This document shows positions 1-8,322 of a stretch of DNA of 63,566 nucleotides, piece by piece; the stretch's first letter is position 1; each line of letters begins with the position of its first letter. The DNA is from Bacteroidales bacterium (lineage in GTDB: Bacteria; Bacteroidota; Bacteroidia; Bacteroidales; PWNQ01). The stretch covers positions 1-63,566 of the forward strand of contig JAIPBW010000005.1 of NCBI GenBank assembly GCA_021738505.1, in the 5' to 3' direction. The notes beneath the pieces are model-generated. The model saw only the letters and a program-made list of their open reading frames with translations. It made no database searches and was not told the DNA's origin. Position numbers and translations under genes: made by a program.

Positions 1-76
1 GTCGTGTCACTTCTTCTCGCAAGTGGTCATCTGGTATTAAATCTTTTAATTTTCTTTTTTCTTTTTTGCGTACCAT
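1..76 (-). CDS. 5' end of a leftward gene, cut by window edge
   Basis: Reading leftward from an ATG whose complement lies at 74-76, the frame stays open for 25 codons to the window edge. The peptide is very Lys/Arg-rich at its start and continues LKDLIPDDHLREEV. A perfect TAnnTTTG -7 promoter motif on the minus strand (83-90) sits directly upstream. The family is not recognisable from 25 residues. A basic N-terminus followed by an IPDDHLxxxV-type stretch would suit a transposase or a small DNA-binding protein, but this is a guess. Its position against a T9SS gene that lacks a start codon makes an insertion element end conceivable. Confidence 0.4.
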   Translation of the reverse strand, partial: MVRKKEKRKLKDLIPDDHLREEVTR

Positions 77-81
77 ATTTT

Positions 82-116
82 TCAAAGTTAAAATTCTTAT
101 TTTAATTTAACTTTGA
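82..116. repeat. 11-bp perfect inverted repeat with back-to-back -7 motifs
   Basis: The arms are TCAAAGTTAAA (82-92) and TTTAACTTTGA (106-116), separated by 13 bp. Each arm contains TAACTTTG, the Bacteroidota -7 consensus TAnnTTTG, pointing outward. The element therefore looks like two divergent promoters, or an operator between the leftward gene (ATG at 76) and the rightward T9SS gene. No good -33 element is seen at 20 bp for either. It could also be the end of an inserted element. Confidence 0.4.
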
Positions 117-258
117 CACACTTTTTTAAACAGTCTCAACCTTTACTCTGATCTTTATCTTACTAATTGCAATACAACCAGTTATTGCCCAGATTGTTCC
201 TTCTTCCTGTGAAGCTCCGGACAGTGTCAAAGAAAAATACGTAAATGATGCTGATCGT

Positions 259-1146
259 ATGGCGCTTCGCTATATTTACAGACATAATCTCCCGGACACT
301 TCTAAGCCCGAAATACCGAAACAATACTCCCATCCTTTTCTGGATGCCTTGATCGCTGTTTATAATGCCAATGGTTTAGCTGAAAGCGATACGGTAACTA
401 AAATACATAAACTGCATACCTTCCCTGGTTATGATTTCTATCATAATCAGCACAGCTATCTATTGGATAAATTTAGAATTTCTTCGGATACAGTAACTCC
501 CTGGATGCAAAAACTCCAAAACCATATCCTGACAACGGGACATCCGTTAATCGACTCTTTAATAACAACCTACGGCTTGACCATCGATGATCTGAACTCC
601 ATGTTTGGAAATAAAATGGTTAGATTCCAAACAGATACAAACTACAATATTCCATACATTATTAAGGATCTGGATACGATCTCAGGAATGGATTTCGCGA
701 GTACCATCTCTTACATGATGGAAACAAATAATATTTATGTTACAGATTATTCTCCGGCTTCAAGCGTTATTAGGTTGCTCTATTCTCGCGGCTGGGGTGA
801 TTGCCCAAGTGGGTGCATGTATCGCAGATATTGGGAATTTAAGGTTTATCTGGATGAGTGCTCTGTGAAATTTGTTACAAGTTATGGTGATGATATTACA
901 TCAATGACAGATAACCAGACCGCCAGCAAAAAACTTTTCCCGAATCCTTTCACAGATGTTATCCAAGTGGAAGGCATAAATGAAGATTTTGATTATATGA
1001 TTTTTAATAATACCGGACAACAAGTATTGAAAGGCTATTCCAGTGATCAAAAAATCAAAAACCTGGATTGGATGTCCCCGGGCTCCTATGTTCTCCGCAT
1101 TCAAACCAGCGATCAAGTGATAACAAAGAAAATACTGAAGCAATGA
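259..1146 (+). CDS. T9SS-exported protein with C-terminal sorting domain
   Basis: This is a secreted protein of unknown function. Its last 80 or so residues form a type A T9SS sorting domain: KLFPNPFTDVIQVEG, a YMIFNNTGQQVLKG strand, then SPGSYVLRIQTSDQVITKKILKQ at the end. The central region has no domain I recognise; it has a Cys pair in a DCPSGC stretch. The only in-frame ATG is at 259, but the frame is open back to 130 and encodes a clear signal peptide (TFTLIFILLIAIQPVIAQ) with no ATG in front of it. One extra A in the AAA run at 128-130 would join this to a TTG at 113. So the true start is either a rare codon, lost by a 1-base deletion, or removed by a rearrangement at the left edge. 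Confidence 0.7.
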   Translation: MALRYIYRHNLPDTSKPEIPKQYSHPFLDALIAVYNANGLAESDTVTKIHKLHTFPGYDFYHNQHSYLLDKFRISSDTVTPWMQKLQNHILTTGHPLIDSLITTYGLTIDDLNSMFGNKMVRFQTDTNYNIPYIIKDLDTISGMDFASTISYMMETNNIYVTDYSPASSVIRLLYSRGWGDCPSGCMYRRYWEFKVYLDECSVKFVTSYGDDITSMTDNQTASKKLFPNPFTDVIQVEGINEDFDYMIFNNTGQQVLKGYSSDQKIKNLDWMSPGSYVLRIQTSDQVITKKILKQ

Positions 1147-1303
1147 TGTTTCTTGTTCTGGATATTAGCTTGTTATGTATTGCCGGCTAAAAATCAAATG
1201 TAAAAAAATATTCGATCCTGGATCAAAATTCTTTATTATCTATTTGCTATTATCAAAATTCTTATTTATTTTTGGCTTTATTAAATCATTCAATATCAAA
1301 CCT

Positions 1304-1894
1304 ATGAAAACTTTTACTTTTAAGATTATGTTGATTGCAGCATTCATCCTGGCAATTTTTTCCTGTGAAAAGGAGGAAACAGATAACCCCGGAGGAAGCA
1401 ATAATAATTCCGGAGATGAAACACCCGATTATTATGTCAAATATCAGGAGGAATATTATGCAATTGATAAAATAATTATTCTTTGGGATGACTGGGGTTA
1501 TTCAAGTTCAGGGATTGCCACTTACACAGTCCACATGGTTTCCGAAAGTGTAAATTATGATACGTGGTTGGAATCGCTAACAGGAGAGGGAAACGGTTTA
1601 GAATTCCATCTTAATAACGACACTTTAAATGACTTTTATAGGCCACACTATCAATTTGATACGACTGGAAACACAATCGAAGCCGGAGAAATACACGAAG
1701 CAGTATTTTTACAAGATGCCGACTTCTTTATGGATGAAGCAGAAAATACCACATATATTGATAAGGGTGAATGTGAAATCAGTGATGAAGGAGAAGGCAA
1801 TTATGAATTCAATGTAGAATTCTACACCCAAGAGAATAATGAGAAAGTTGAGGCTTACTATAAAGGTTCTGTACAAATGCATAAAGATAATTAA
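1304..1894 (+). CDS. Exported lipoprotein, unknown function
   Basis: This encodes 196 residues. The N-terminus MKTFTFKIMLIAAFILAIFSCEKEE is a lipoprotein signal with a lipobox ending in Cys, so the product should be anchored in the outer or inner membrane. The mature part starts with a low-complexity linker rich in Asn, Gly and Ser and is then acidic and rich in Tyr, Glu and Asp, with no recognisable domain. I chose the ATG at 1304 because it starts directly at the signal peptide. An in-frame ATG at 1175 would add 43 residues and bury the signal. The composition (many Y, N, E) is typical of Bacteroidota surface lipoproteins, but no function can be assigned. Confidence 0.7.
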   Translation: MKTFTFKIMLIAAFILAIFSCEKEETDNPGGSNNNSGDETPDYYVKYQEEYYAIDKIIILWDDWGYSSSGIATYTVHMVSESVNYDTWLESLTGEGNGLEFHLNNDTLNDFYRPHYQFDTTGNTIEAGEIHEAVFLQDADFFMDEAENTTYIDKGECEISDEGEGNYEFNVEFYTQENNEKVEAYYKGSVQMHKDN

Positions 1895-1936
1895 TAATTT
1901 GGCTTTAACCTTTATTATTCATGTATTAAGTTTAGG

Positions 1937-2037
1937 TCAGATGCAACCCCACCGAAAAGGCGGGAGAAAGTCGCAGACAGAGTAGTCTATTTCCTCGCAT
2001 TTATCGAGGGCTTTCCCTATCTCATCGGTAGAACTGA
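1937..2037 (-). ncRNA. Candidate structured RNA downstream of hypB
   Basis: Read on the minus strand this stretch folds into a nested, branched structure. An outer 4-bp pair lies at 2034-2037 with 1937-1940. A 7-bp helix pairs 2025-2031 with 1949-1955 and contains a G-U pair only possible on this strand. An inner helix GGGAAAG (2011-2017) pairs with 1962-1970 and has a bulge. Inside it are two hairpins, 1993-1997/2005-2009 (CCTCG/CGAGG) and 1975-1978/1985-1988. It lies 70 nt past the hypB stop and has no T-tract, so it is not a simple terminator. I do not recognise it as a known riboswitch or RNA family. Both strands also contain short open frames without a start codon. Confidence 0.35.
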
Positions 2038-2108
2038 TATTCTAAAATTAATACAGGATAGATGTTTTTAACCAGAAAGATTCCTTAAGCTTGAGCCGGA
2101 TCATTGAA

Positions 2109-2756
2109 TTAGACACTAAGCATCCTGTTAAGCCAGGTGTTCCATTCCCCTGTCCCTGTTCCTTGCGTAGCTGATGTTTCAAATAGTTGAACCTGCGGGT
2201 TTAGTTCATATATATCTTTAACAAAATTATCTTTCTCAAAAGATGTATAAGATAACAGATCCATTTTGTTTAATACGACAGCTTTGGCTTTTCTGAACAA
2301 CATGGGATATTTGGAAGGTTTATCATCTCCTTCAGTAGTACTCAAAACAGCAATGCAATATCCTTCACCCAGATCAAAGCCTGTGGGACAAATTAAGTTT
2401 CCTACATTCTCCACCAGTATAACATCCAGCGATTGCAGATCCAGTTGGCGGAAAGCATTCCGGATGCTGTTGGAATCAAGGTGGCATGCTCCTTCCGTGT
2501 TAATCTGAACTATAGGAATACCGAACTTCTGCAACCTTTCAGCGTCTCTGCTGGTATATGCATCTCCTTCGATCACTGCAACTTTCATTGTTTTTTGCAA
2601 TTCAGGGATGGTTTGTTCAAGCAAGCTGGTTTTCCCTGCTCCGGGCGAACTGATAAAATTTAACATTTTTACATTATGTTCATCAAGCAGGTTGCGATTT
2701 TCTTCCGCCTGATCCTTGTTCTTATCCAGAACATTTTTTAAAACTTTGATTTCCAT
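2109..2756 (-). CDS. hypB: Hydrogenase nickel incorporation GTPase HypB
   Basis: This is a SIMIBI-class GTPase that delivers nickel to the [NiFe]-hydrogenase large subunit together with HypA. It has 215 residues. The P-loop SSPGAGKTS lies at about 36-44, the G-domain metal site Cys91-His92 is in GACHLDS, and the base-recognition motif is NKMDLL. It lacks both the N-terminal CxxCGC high-affinity nickel motif and the His-rich nickel-storage stretch found in some HypB proteins, so it is the plain form. It is the last gene of the rex-hyp operon and starts 2 nt after hypA ends. Confidence 0.95.
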   Translation of the reverse strand: MEIKVLKNVLDKNKDQAEENRNLLDEHNVKMLNFISSPGAGKTSLLEQTIPELQKTMKVAVIEGDAYTSRDAERLQKFGIPIVQINTEGACHLDSNSIRNAFRQLDLQSLDVILVENVGNLICPTGFDLGEGYCIAVLSTTEGDDKPSKYPMLFRKAKAVVLNKMDLLSYTSFEKDNFVKDIYELNPQVQLFETSATQGTGTGEWNTWLNRMLSV

Positions 2757-2758
2757 AG

Positions 2759-3100
2759 TTATTCTCCTTCTATACTTTTAATGTTTAATTCGGTTCCCTG
2801 GACAATGTTGGTATCTTTACTTCCGCAATATGGACAAGATAACTTCATGTCAGCAGAAGTAAAAATATGATGACATTCATTGCATTTGAGCTTAACGGGT
2901 AACCAGTTCAATTTCAGACTTGCTTCCCCTGCTGTTGTTCCTTGTTTGGCTGCGTCAAAGCCGTGCTGCATAATGGATTCATTTAAATGTTGCATTTTGC
3001 CTACATCCAGGTTAATGACCGTGATGCGGGAAAGCTTGTTTTCCCTGGCTACCTGCAGGGATATTTCCATAATATTTTCAATAACCGTCAATTCGTGCAT
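2759..3100 (-). CDS. hypA: Hydrogenase nickel metallochaperone HypA
   Basis: This nickel-binding chaperone works with HypB in inserting Ni into the hydrogenase large subunit. It has 113 residues, the usual family length. The N-terminal MHEL provides the Met-His nickel site (His2). The structural zinc site is formed by Cys73-x2-Cys76 (CNEC) and Cys89-x2-Cys92 (CPYC). I start at the ATG ending at 3100 because MHEL must be the true N-terminus; the frame is open 45 codons further upstream into hypE. The stop of hypE is 4 nt away, so the genes are co-translated. Confidence 0.95.
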   Translation of the reverse strand: MHELTVIENIMEISLQVARENKLSRITVINLDVGKMQHLNESIMQHGFDAAKQGTTAGEASLKLNWLPVKLKCNECHHIFTSADMKLSCPYCGSKDTNIVQGTELNIKSIEGE

Positions 3101-3104
3101 ATCT

Positions 3105-4118
3105 TTAGCAAATTCTGGGCACTTTCTCCGCCACTGGAGGTTCAATAATGCGTTTTCCACCCACAGATGTTTCCATGACAATTCCTCCCGGATGCTCAGC
3201 CGTGATCTCCCCGATCCTTGCTGCATTTCGTCCATGCTCGTGGGCTTGCATCAGGGCAAGTGCTTTACCTGCTTCTTCCGGAGAAACCACAAGGATACAT
3301 TTCCCCTCATTGGCAAAATGCAGGGGTTCATAGCCCAGTGTCTCACAAAAAGCCGTTACCGGATCGCTAAAAGGCAACCATTCTTCCCGGATTTCCACGC
3401 CCTGATTTGTCATATCGGCTATTTCCTGTAGGATACCGGCAAGTCCTCCACGCGTAATATCTCTCATAAACCGCACAGACGAGCATTGCTCCAGCAGGCT
3501 ACCAACCATCCCATTGAGCGAAGCACAATCCGAAATGAGCGGCGAAGTTTCAAACAAACTTTCCCGGGCATTGATAATTGCCGCTTCATGATCACCCAAA
3601 GAACCATTGACTAGTATTACATCTCCCTTACAAATTAATTTTCCTTCAGCCAGGCCTGAAAATTTGTTATCCACAAACCCTACTCCGCTGGTATTGATAT
3701 ACATGCCGTCTGCCTGGCCTTTTTTTACTACTTTTGTATCCCCGGCCACAACATTCACCCCGGCTTTATCAGCTTCCTTTTTCATGCTTTTTACAATTTT
3801 CTGCAAAACATCCAAAGATAACCCTTCTTCCAGGATAAAACCTGCCGTAAGATAAACCGGCCGTGCACCAGCCACCGCCAGATCATTAACGGTACCGCAA
3901 ACCGCAAGTTTTCCCAGATCGCCACCGGGAAAAAACATTGGGGTAATCACGTACGAATCTGTTGTAAAAGCAATATGCTCCTTTTCAGATTTGAAAACAG
4001 CGCTATCGCCTTCGGCTTTTAACCATCTATTATCCAAAATCTTCGTAAACACTTCATTGATGAGTTCACGCGTCATAAGTCCTCCGCTACCATGGCCCAA
4101 TTCAATTTTGTGTTTCAT
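3105..4118 (-). CDS. hypE: Carbamoyl dehydratase HypE
   Basis: HypE is a PurM/AIR synthase-fold enzyme. It dehydrates the carbamoyl group placed on its C-terminal cysteine by HypF to a thiocyanate, the source of the CN ligands of the Ni-Fe centre. It has 337 residues. The GHGSGG loop is near residue 9, and the sequence ends in the exact C-terminal PRIC, whose cysteine is the modified residue. I chose the start MKHKIELGHGSGG at 4118; it overlaps the 3' end of hypD by 17 bp. Confidence 0.96.
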   Translation of the reverse strand: MKHKIELGHGSGGLMTRELINEVFTKILDNRWLKAEGDSAVFKSEKEHIAFTTDSYVITPMFFPGGDLGKLAVCGTVNDLAVAGARPVYLTAGFILEEGLSLDVLQKIVKSMKKEADKAGVNVVAGDTKVVKKGQADGMYINTSGVGFVDNKFSGLAEGKLICKGDVILVNGSLGDHEAAIINARESLFETSPLISDCASLNGMVGSLLEQCSSVRFMRDITRGGLAGILQEIADMTNQGVEIREEWLPFSDPVTAFCETLGYEPLHFANEGKCILVVSPEEAGKALALMQAHEHGRNAARIGEITAEHPGGIVMETSVGGKRIIEPPVAEKVPRIC

Positions 4119-5196
4119 AATTCCGGTATTTATAATGTGCCTGACAACTTCCTTCTGCAGATACCATGCAAGCTCCAACAGGATTTTGAGGTGTACACAG
4201 ACTGGCAAACAAGGTACAACTTTCAGGTTGTTTTTTTCCTTGCAGGATTTCTCCACAAATGCATTTCCCGTTTTCCGTTTTTTGGGGAGTAGGAATGGTA
4301 AACTTCAGCCCGGCATCCCAGCCGGCATATTCGGGTCCTGGCTGCAACCCGCTATTGGGCAGATTGCCAAATCCGCGCCAGGAATCATCAGCCCTCACAA
4401 AAACATCATTCATGATCGCTTTGGCTTTTGGATTTCCTTCGGGGCGCACTGCCCGTATATATTGGATCTCTGTTTTAAAATTACGATTATTTATTTGTCT
4501 GACAAGCATTAATACAGCTTGTAGTATGTCGGTTGGTTCAAAGCCGGCAATAACCGTTGCCACGTTGTATTTTTCGGGGAATACATGATAGATGCCACTA
4601 CCAGTAATTGTACTAACATGTCCCGGACATATATAACCATTAAGTCTGACCCCTTCATTGATCACAGCTTGCATAGCCGGAGGCATAAGCTTATGCGCAC
4701 TCAATAGGGAAAAATTGTTTTGGTTTGCGCTTTTTGCTTGTCTTAAGGTAACAGCTGAAGAAGGAGCTGTAGTTTCAAATCCGATAGCCGGGAATATCAC
4801 CTGCCGGCCCGGATATTGTTTGGCCAGGTCCAGGGCCTGCATGGGAGAATAAACAACCCGGATATCTGCTCCCTCCTCGCGGCAGACCTGCAGGCTTTTT
4901 TCTGTGCCGGGCACTCTCAAAAGGTCTCCGAAAGTAGCAATGATCATGTCCTTATATCCGGCCAGGGCAATTATTTTATCAATATACGATTGATCACTGA
5001 CACAGACCGGACACCCCGGCCCGGACAGTAACCTGATCTGATCAGGTAAAAGCGATTGCAAACCATGCCGGCGTATGGCATGGGTATGGCTGCCGCAAAC
5101 TTCCATAAGATGATAACTTCCCGTAGCTTCGGCATGAATAGCGTCCAGAAGTTTTTCAACGCGTTGTTTATTCCGGTATTCAGTTATATATTTCAA
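4102..5196 (-). CDS. hypD: Hydrogenase Fe(CN)2CO assembly protein HypD
   Basis: HypD is the [4Fe-4S] scaffold that, with HypC, assembles the Fe(CN)2CO unit of [NiFe]-hydrogenases. It has 364 residues. Conserved motifs are VCGSHTH (Cys34), GPGCPVC (Cys62, Cys65), and a C-terminal group of cysteines (CICGEIL, SCTLFASLC, GACMVSAEGSC) that binds the cluster. The ATG is 1 nt after the stop of hypC, and the end overlaps hypE, which shows translational coupling. Confidence 0.96.
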   Translation of the reverse strand: MKYITEYRNKQRVEKLLDAIHAEATGSYHLMEVCGSHTHAIRRHGLQSLLPDQIRLLSGPGCPVCVSDQSYIDKIIALAGYKDMIIATFGDLLRVPGTEKSLQVCREEGADIRVVYSPMQALDLAKQYPGRQVIFPAIGFETTAPSSAVTLRQAKSANQNNFSLLSAHKLMPPAMQAVINEGVRLNGYICPGHVSTITGSGIYHVFPEKYNVATVIAGFEPTDILQAVLMLVRQINNRNFKTEIQYIRAVRPEGNPKAKAIMNDVFVRADDSWRGFGNLPNSGLQPGPEYAGWDAGLKFTIPTPQKTENGKCICGEILQGKKQPESCTLFASLCTPQNPVGACMVSAEGSCQAHYKYRNYETQN

Positions 5197-5197
5197 A

Positions 5198-5425
5198 TTA
5201 TTTCCCTTTTTTTGCCCGGTTCATTTCGTCAATAAGTTCCAGCGTTTCCAATGCATGCTGTTCGCTAATCTTTTGAATTCCAAAACCGGCATGCAGTAAA
5301 ACATAATCTCCCACAGCGGCTTCGGATATCAGGCTGATATCTGCCTGATAACGATTTCCGCCAACAGAGACATGAGCTTTTGGGCCGTTGATCTTTTCGA
5401 TCCTGGCCGGAATACTTAAACACAT
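5198..5425 (-). CDS. hypC: Hydrogenase assembly chaperone HypC
   Basis: This is a small (75-residue) HypC/HupF-family chaperone. It starts with the obligatory MCLSIPARI, in which Cys2 binds the Fe(CN)2CO intermediate and contacts the hydrogenase large subunit. The middle is the usual five-stranded barrel, followed by a helix (ALETLELIDEM). Its start codon overlaps the 3' end of hypF by 10 bp. Only one HypC paralogue is seen here, matching the single large subunit in the window. Confidence 0.95.
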   Translation of the reverse strand: MCLSIPARIEKINGPKAHVSVGGNRYQADISLISEAAVGDYVLLHAGFGIQKISEQHALETLELIDEMNRAKKGK

Positions 5426-7695
5426 ATATTTTTAGTTTTTTTTCCTGTTATTGCCAGTTGTCCTAAGGCAATTCCTCCATCATTACAGGGGACTTTGTGG
5501 TTCATATAAACCGAAAAACCCTTCCGGGACAGACGGGCTTGCACCTTTTCTGTAATTATCCGGTTTTGAAATATGCCCCCTGACAATGCGACTTTTTTCA
5601 ATCCGGATTTTGCCGCTGTTCTTTCTGCTCCGTCACAAATCATTTCTACCACTGCGTTATGAAAACGTCCGGAAATGATTTCCGGAGCAAAATGATCCAG
5701 CAAATCTTTCACTACGGAACGGATAAGCGGTTCGTAACGATATTCACCATTATAAAATGGCAGGTGGTAAGCCTCCGTATCGTGTGTATGGATATTTTCC
5801 AGTTTTACCGGTCCTTCGCCGTCAAAATCGGCAATATGTACAAGATTGACCAGTGCAGCCACCACATCAAATAACCTGCCCATCCCGCAGGATTCATGAA
5901 TGTTTAAGCGTTGATTCAGTGCTTTGATAAGCATACGCTGCTTAGAGATATCAACGTACTGATGAAACAGCAAAGGCAGATTCAGATACTCTTCTCCCAA
6001 AGCCTGATGCATTGCTGCAACTGCTGTACGCCATGGTTGCCTTATCGCCTTTTCTCCTCCTTGCAGAGGAATATATGCCAGATGATATAACCGTTGGTAA
6101 TGCTGCAGATCACAAATTAAAAATTCGCTACCCCAGATTTTCCCGTCATCCCCAAAGCCGGTGCCATCCATTGCAATCCCGATCACGTTCTCATCAAGTC
6201 CATGCTCAGCCAATACGGACGCAATATGGGCATGATGATGCTGTACAGGAATGAGGCCGGCATGTGGATGCTCCCGGGCAAGTTTCTTTCCATATCTGGA
6301 AGAGTGATATTGCGGATGCGTGTCAATTGCAATGCTATGGGGAGTAACACGAAACAGCTTCTTAAAATTGTTGATCGTGGTTTGAAAATGCATAAAGACA
6401 TCGAAATCTTCCAGGTCTCCTATATACTGGCTCATTATTGCCCTATAGTCTTTCCCTGTGCAAAAAGCGTTTTTCAGGTCTGCTCCCATAGCCAGGATCC
6501 CTTCCACCGGAATATCCAGTGAAACAGGTTCCGGAACAAATCCCCGGGCTCTGCGTACGATCACAGGAGTACCGGCTTTTTCCATTATGATGGAGTCATC
6601 TTGTTTGTTTTGGATAGCCCGGTCATGGGAAACCACAGCATCACAAGAACTGCTTTCAAGCAGCTTCAAAGCAGTTTTATTGTCCGATATCAGGGGTTGC
6701 GCCTTTAAGTTGGCACTGCTGAAGACAATTGCCGGAGTGTGTATATTTTCCATGAGCAGGTAATGAAAGGGCGTATATGGAAGAATCGCTCCCAGAGTGG
6801 TAAACCCACGGTTAACCTCTTCAGAAGGAGGATAGATGGAATCCAGGATTACGATCGGGCGTCTCCAACTCCTTAACAATAACTCCTGCGAACTATTTAC
6901 CCGGGCATAGTCTTTTAGTGTGTTCAGATTCCTGAACATCACGGCAAAAGGCTTGGACTGTCGCTGTTTTATTTTTCGAAGTCGTCGAACGGAAGCTTCA
7001 TTTTTAGCGTCACAGATTAAATGAAATCCTCCTGTTCCTTTAATTGCAATGATTTTGCCTTGCGAGAGGGCAGAAGAGAGGTTCTGAAGTATGCGGGAAA
7101 AGCAGCTTTCTTTGTTGTCCTTTGTAGTCCATTGATATTGCGGCCCACAGTGCATACAAGATACAGGCTGAGCATGAAACCGCCGGTCGGTTATATTTTC
7201 ATATTCTTTTCTGCACTCCGGACACATCTCAAACAGTTTCATACTGGTATTTTGTCGATCATAGGGGATATCCCGGACAATGGAAAACCTGGGTCCACAA
7301 TGAGTACAATTTGTAAAAGGATAATTCAACCGGCGGGGTTGCTTTTTTATATCCTTTAAACAACCGGGGCAAACAGCAATATCCGGAGATATATTGGTGA
7401 TTCTTTCTGTACCATTCAGGCTGGGTTTTATCTCAAATGCCGAAAACATCTTAACCGGGACTGATGTATCTTCCAGCCCGGTTATTGCAGATGCTTCCGG
7501 AGCATTGGAAACCAAAACATCCATAAATTTCTTACAGCTGTCCTCAGTACCTTCGATATGTATCTCCACGCCACCGGTATGATTGCGCACCCATCCTTTC
7601 AGGCCCATCCGGCTGGCCTGCCGGTAGATAAAAGGACGAAATCCAACGCCTTGTACCAATCCGGTAACTTTAATATGTTTAGCTATATTCTCCAT
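5416..7695 (-). CDS. hypF: Carbamoyltransferase HypF
   Basis: HypF converts carbamoyl phosphate to carbamoyl-AMP and transfers the carbamoyl group to HypE. It has 759 residues with the full domain order. An acylphosphatase domain covers about 5-90 (VQGVGFRPF). Paired zinc fingers follow with Cys109/112, 130/133, 158/161 and 180/183. Next is a YrdC-like domain (about 205-390), then a Kae1-like domain with HHHAHIASVLAEH, an IAMDGTGFGDDG loop and a late ALSGGIFQN motif. It follows rex with a 17-bp overlap and overlaps hypC by 10 bp. Confidence 0.96.
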   Translation of the reverse strand: MENIAKHIKVTGLVQGVGFRPFIYRQASRMGLKGWVRNHTGGVEIHIEGTEDSCKKFMDVLVSNAPEASAITGLEDTSVPVKMFSAFEIKPSLNGTERITNISPDIAVCPGCLKDIKKQPRRLNYPFTNCTHCGPRFSIVRDIPYDRQNTSMKLFEMCPECRKEYENITDRRFHAQPVSCMHCGPQYQWTTKDNKESCFSRILQNLSSALSQGKIIAIKGTGGFHLICDAKNEASVRRLRKIKQRQSKPFAVMFRNLNTLKDYARVNSSQELLLRSWRRPIVILDSIYPPSEEVNRGFTTLGAILPYTPFHYLLMENIHTPAIVFSSANLKAQPLISDNKTALKLLESSSCDAVVSHDRAIQNKQDDSIIMEKAGTPVIVRRARGFVPEPVSLDIPVEGILAMGADLKNAFCTGKDYRAIMSQYIGDLEDFDVFMHFQTTINNFKKLFRVTPHSIAIDTHPQYHSSRYGKKLAREHPHAGLIPVQHHHAHIASVLAEHGLDENVIGIAMDGTGFGDDGKIWGSEFLICDLQHYQRLYHLAYIPLQGGEKAIRQPWRTAVAAMHQALGEEYLNLPLLFHQYVDISKQRMLIKALNQRLNIHESCGMGRLFDVVAALVNLVHIADFDGEGPVKLENIHTHDTEAYHLPFYNGEYRYEPLIRSVVKDLLDHFAPEIISGRFHNAVVEMICDGAERTAAKSGLKKVALSGGIFQNRIITEKVQARLSRKGFSVYMNHKVPCNDGGIALGQLAITGKKTKNICV

Positions 7696-8311
7696 GCTTT
7701 CTCTTTTGTTTGGTATGATAAATTACTTGTTGCAATTCATCAACCAGCCGAACATTAGATACATATACATTATCCGGGACTTTCAGATTTACGGGGGCAA
7801 AATTCAGAATACCCCGTATTCCGCATTGGATCAACTGGTCACAGACAGATTGAGCAGAAAATGCCGGAACCGCTAATATGGCCACATCAATTTTATAGTT
7901 TACAACGATTTCCCTGCATTTTTCCATAGGAAATACCGGAATGGAAAATTTTTTTCGTTGTATAGCCGGATTCAAATCAAAAGATGCTATAATCTGTATG
8001 TTGTGTTTTTCAAAATCCTTATTTTGAATTATGGCTTTTCCGATGTTTCCCATTCCCGCCAAGATTATCCGGTCACGTTCCTTATTTCCGAAATAGGCAT
8101 TGATCGCCTGAAGGATGGTATCAATATCATAACCTCCACGCCGTTTACCTTTCACCTGAAGTCGCGACAGGTCTTTACGAATAAGTGAAGCACTATGACT
8201 GGTTTCACCGGCCAAAAGATGAGAATAGACATCATTTAAACCAACTTTTTTCAGATGAGTTAAACTTAATCGGTATGTTAGTAGTCGTTTCGTAAAATCA
8301 GTAGAATACAT
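7679..8311 (-). CDS. rex: Redox-sensing transcriptional repressor Rex
   Basis: Rex is a dimeric repressor that releases DNA when NADH is high, inducing fermentative and hydrogen-evolving pathways. It has 210 residues. An N-terminal winged helix (about 1-80, SHSASLIRKDLSRL) resembles the canonical Rex recognition helix region. A Rossmann domain follows with AGMGNIGKAI (about 95-104) and FDLNP as the NAD-binding acidic strand end. It is the first gene of the hyp operon and divergent from the hydrogenase operon. A Rex-like operator lies at 8469-8486, so autoregulation and control of hyp and hydrogenase genes are likely, though inferred. Confidence 0.92.
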   Translation of the reverse strand: MYSTDFTKRLLTYRLSLTHLKKVGLNDVYSHLLAGETSHSASLIRKDLSRLQVKGKRRGGYDIDTILQAINAYFGNKERDRIILAGMGNIGKAIIQNKDFEKHNIQIIASFDLNPAIQRKKFSIPVFPMEKCREIVVNYKIDVAILAVPAFSAQSVCDQLIQCGIRGILNFAPVNLKVPDNVYVSNVRLVDELQQVIYHTKQKRKHGEYS

Positions 8312-8322
8312 GTATCTGAAAT

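Noticed and set aside
1895-2071. Plus-strand open frame of 57 codons after the lipoprotein gene
   Set aside because: It has no start codon and follows the lipoprotein stop in the same frame. It overlaps a sequence that folds well as RNA on the minus strand, and no homologous domain is recognised.
3105-4256. Longer versions of hypE (start 4256) and hypA (start 3235)
   Set aside because: The extensions lie inside the preceding genes. The conserved N-termini (MKHKIELGHGSGG and MHEL) fix the starts at 4118 and 3100.
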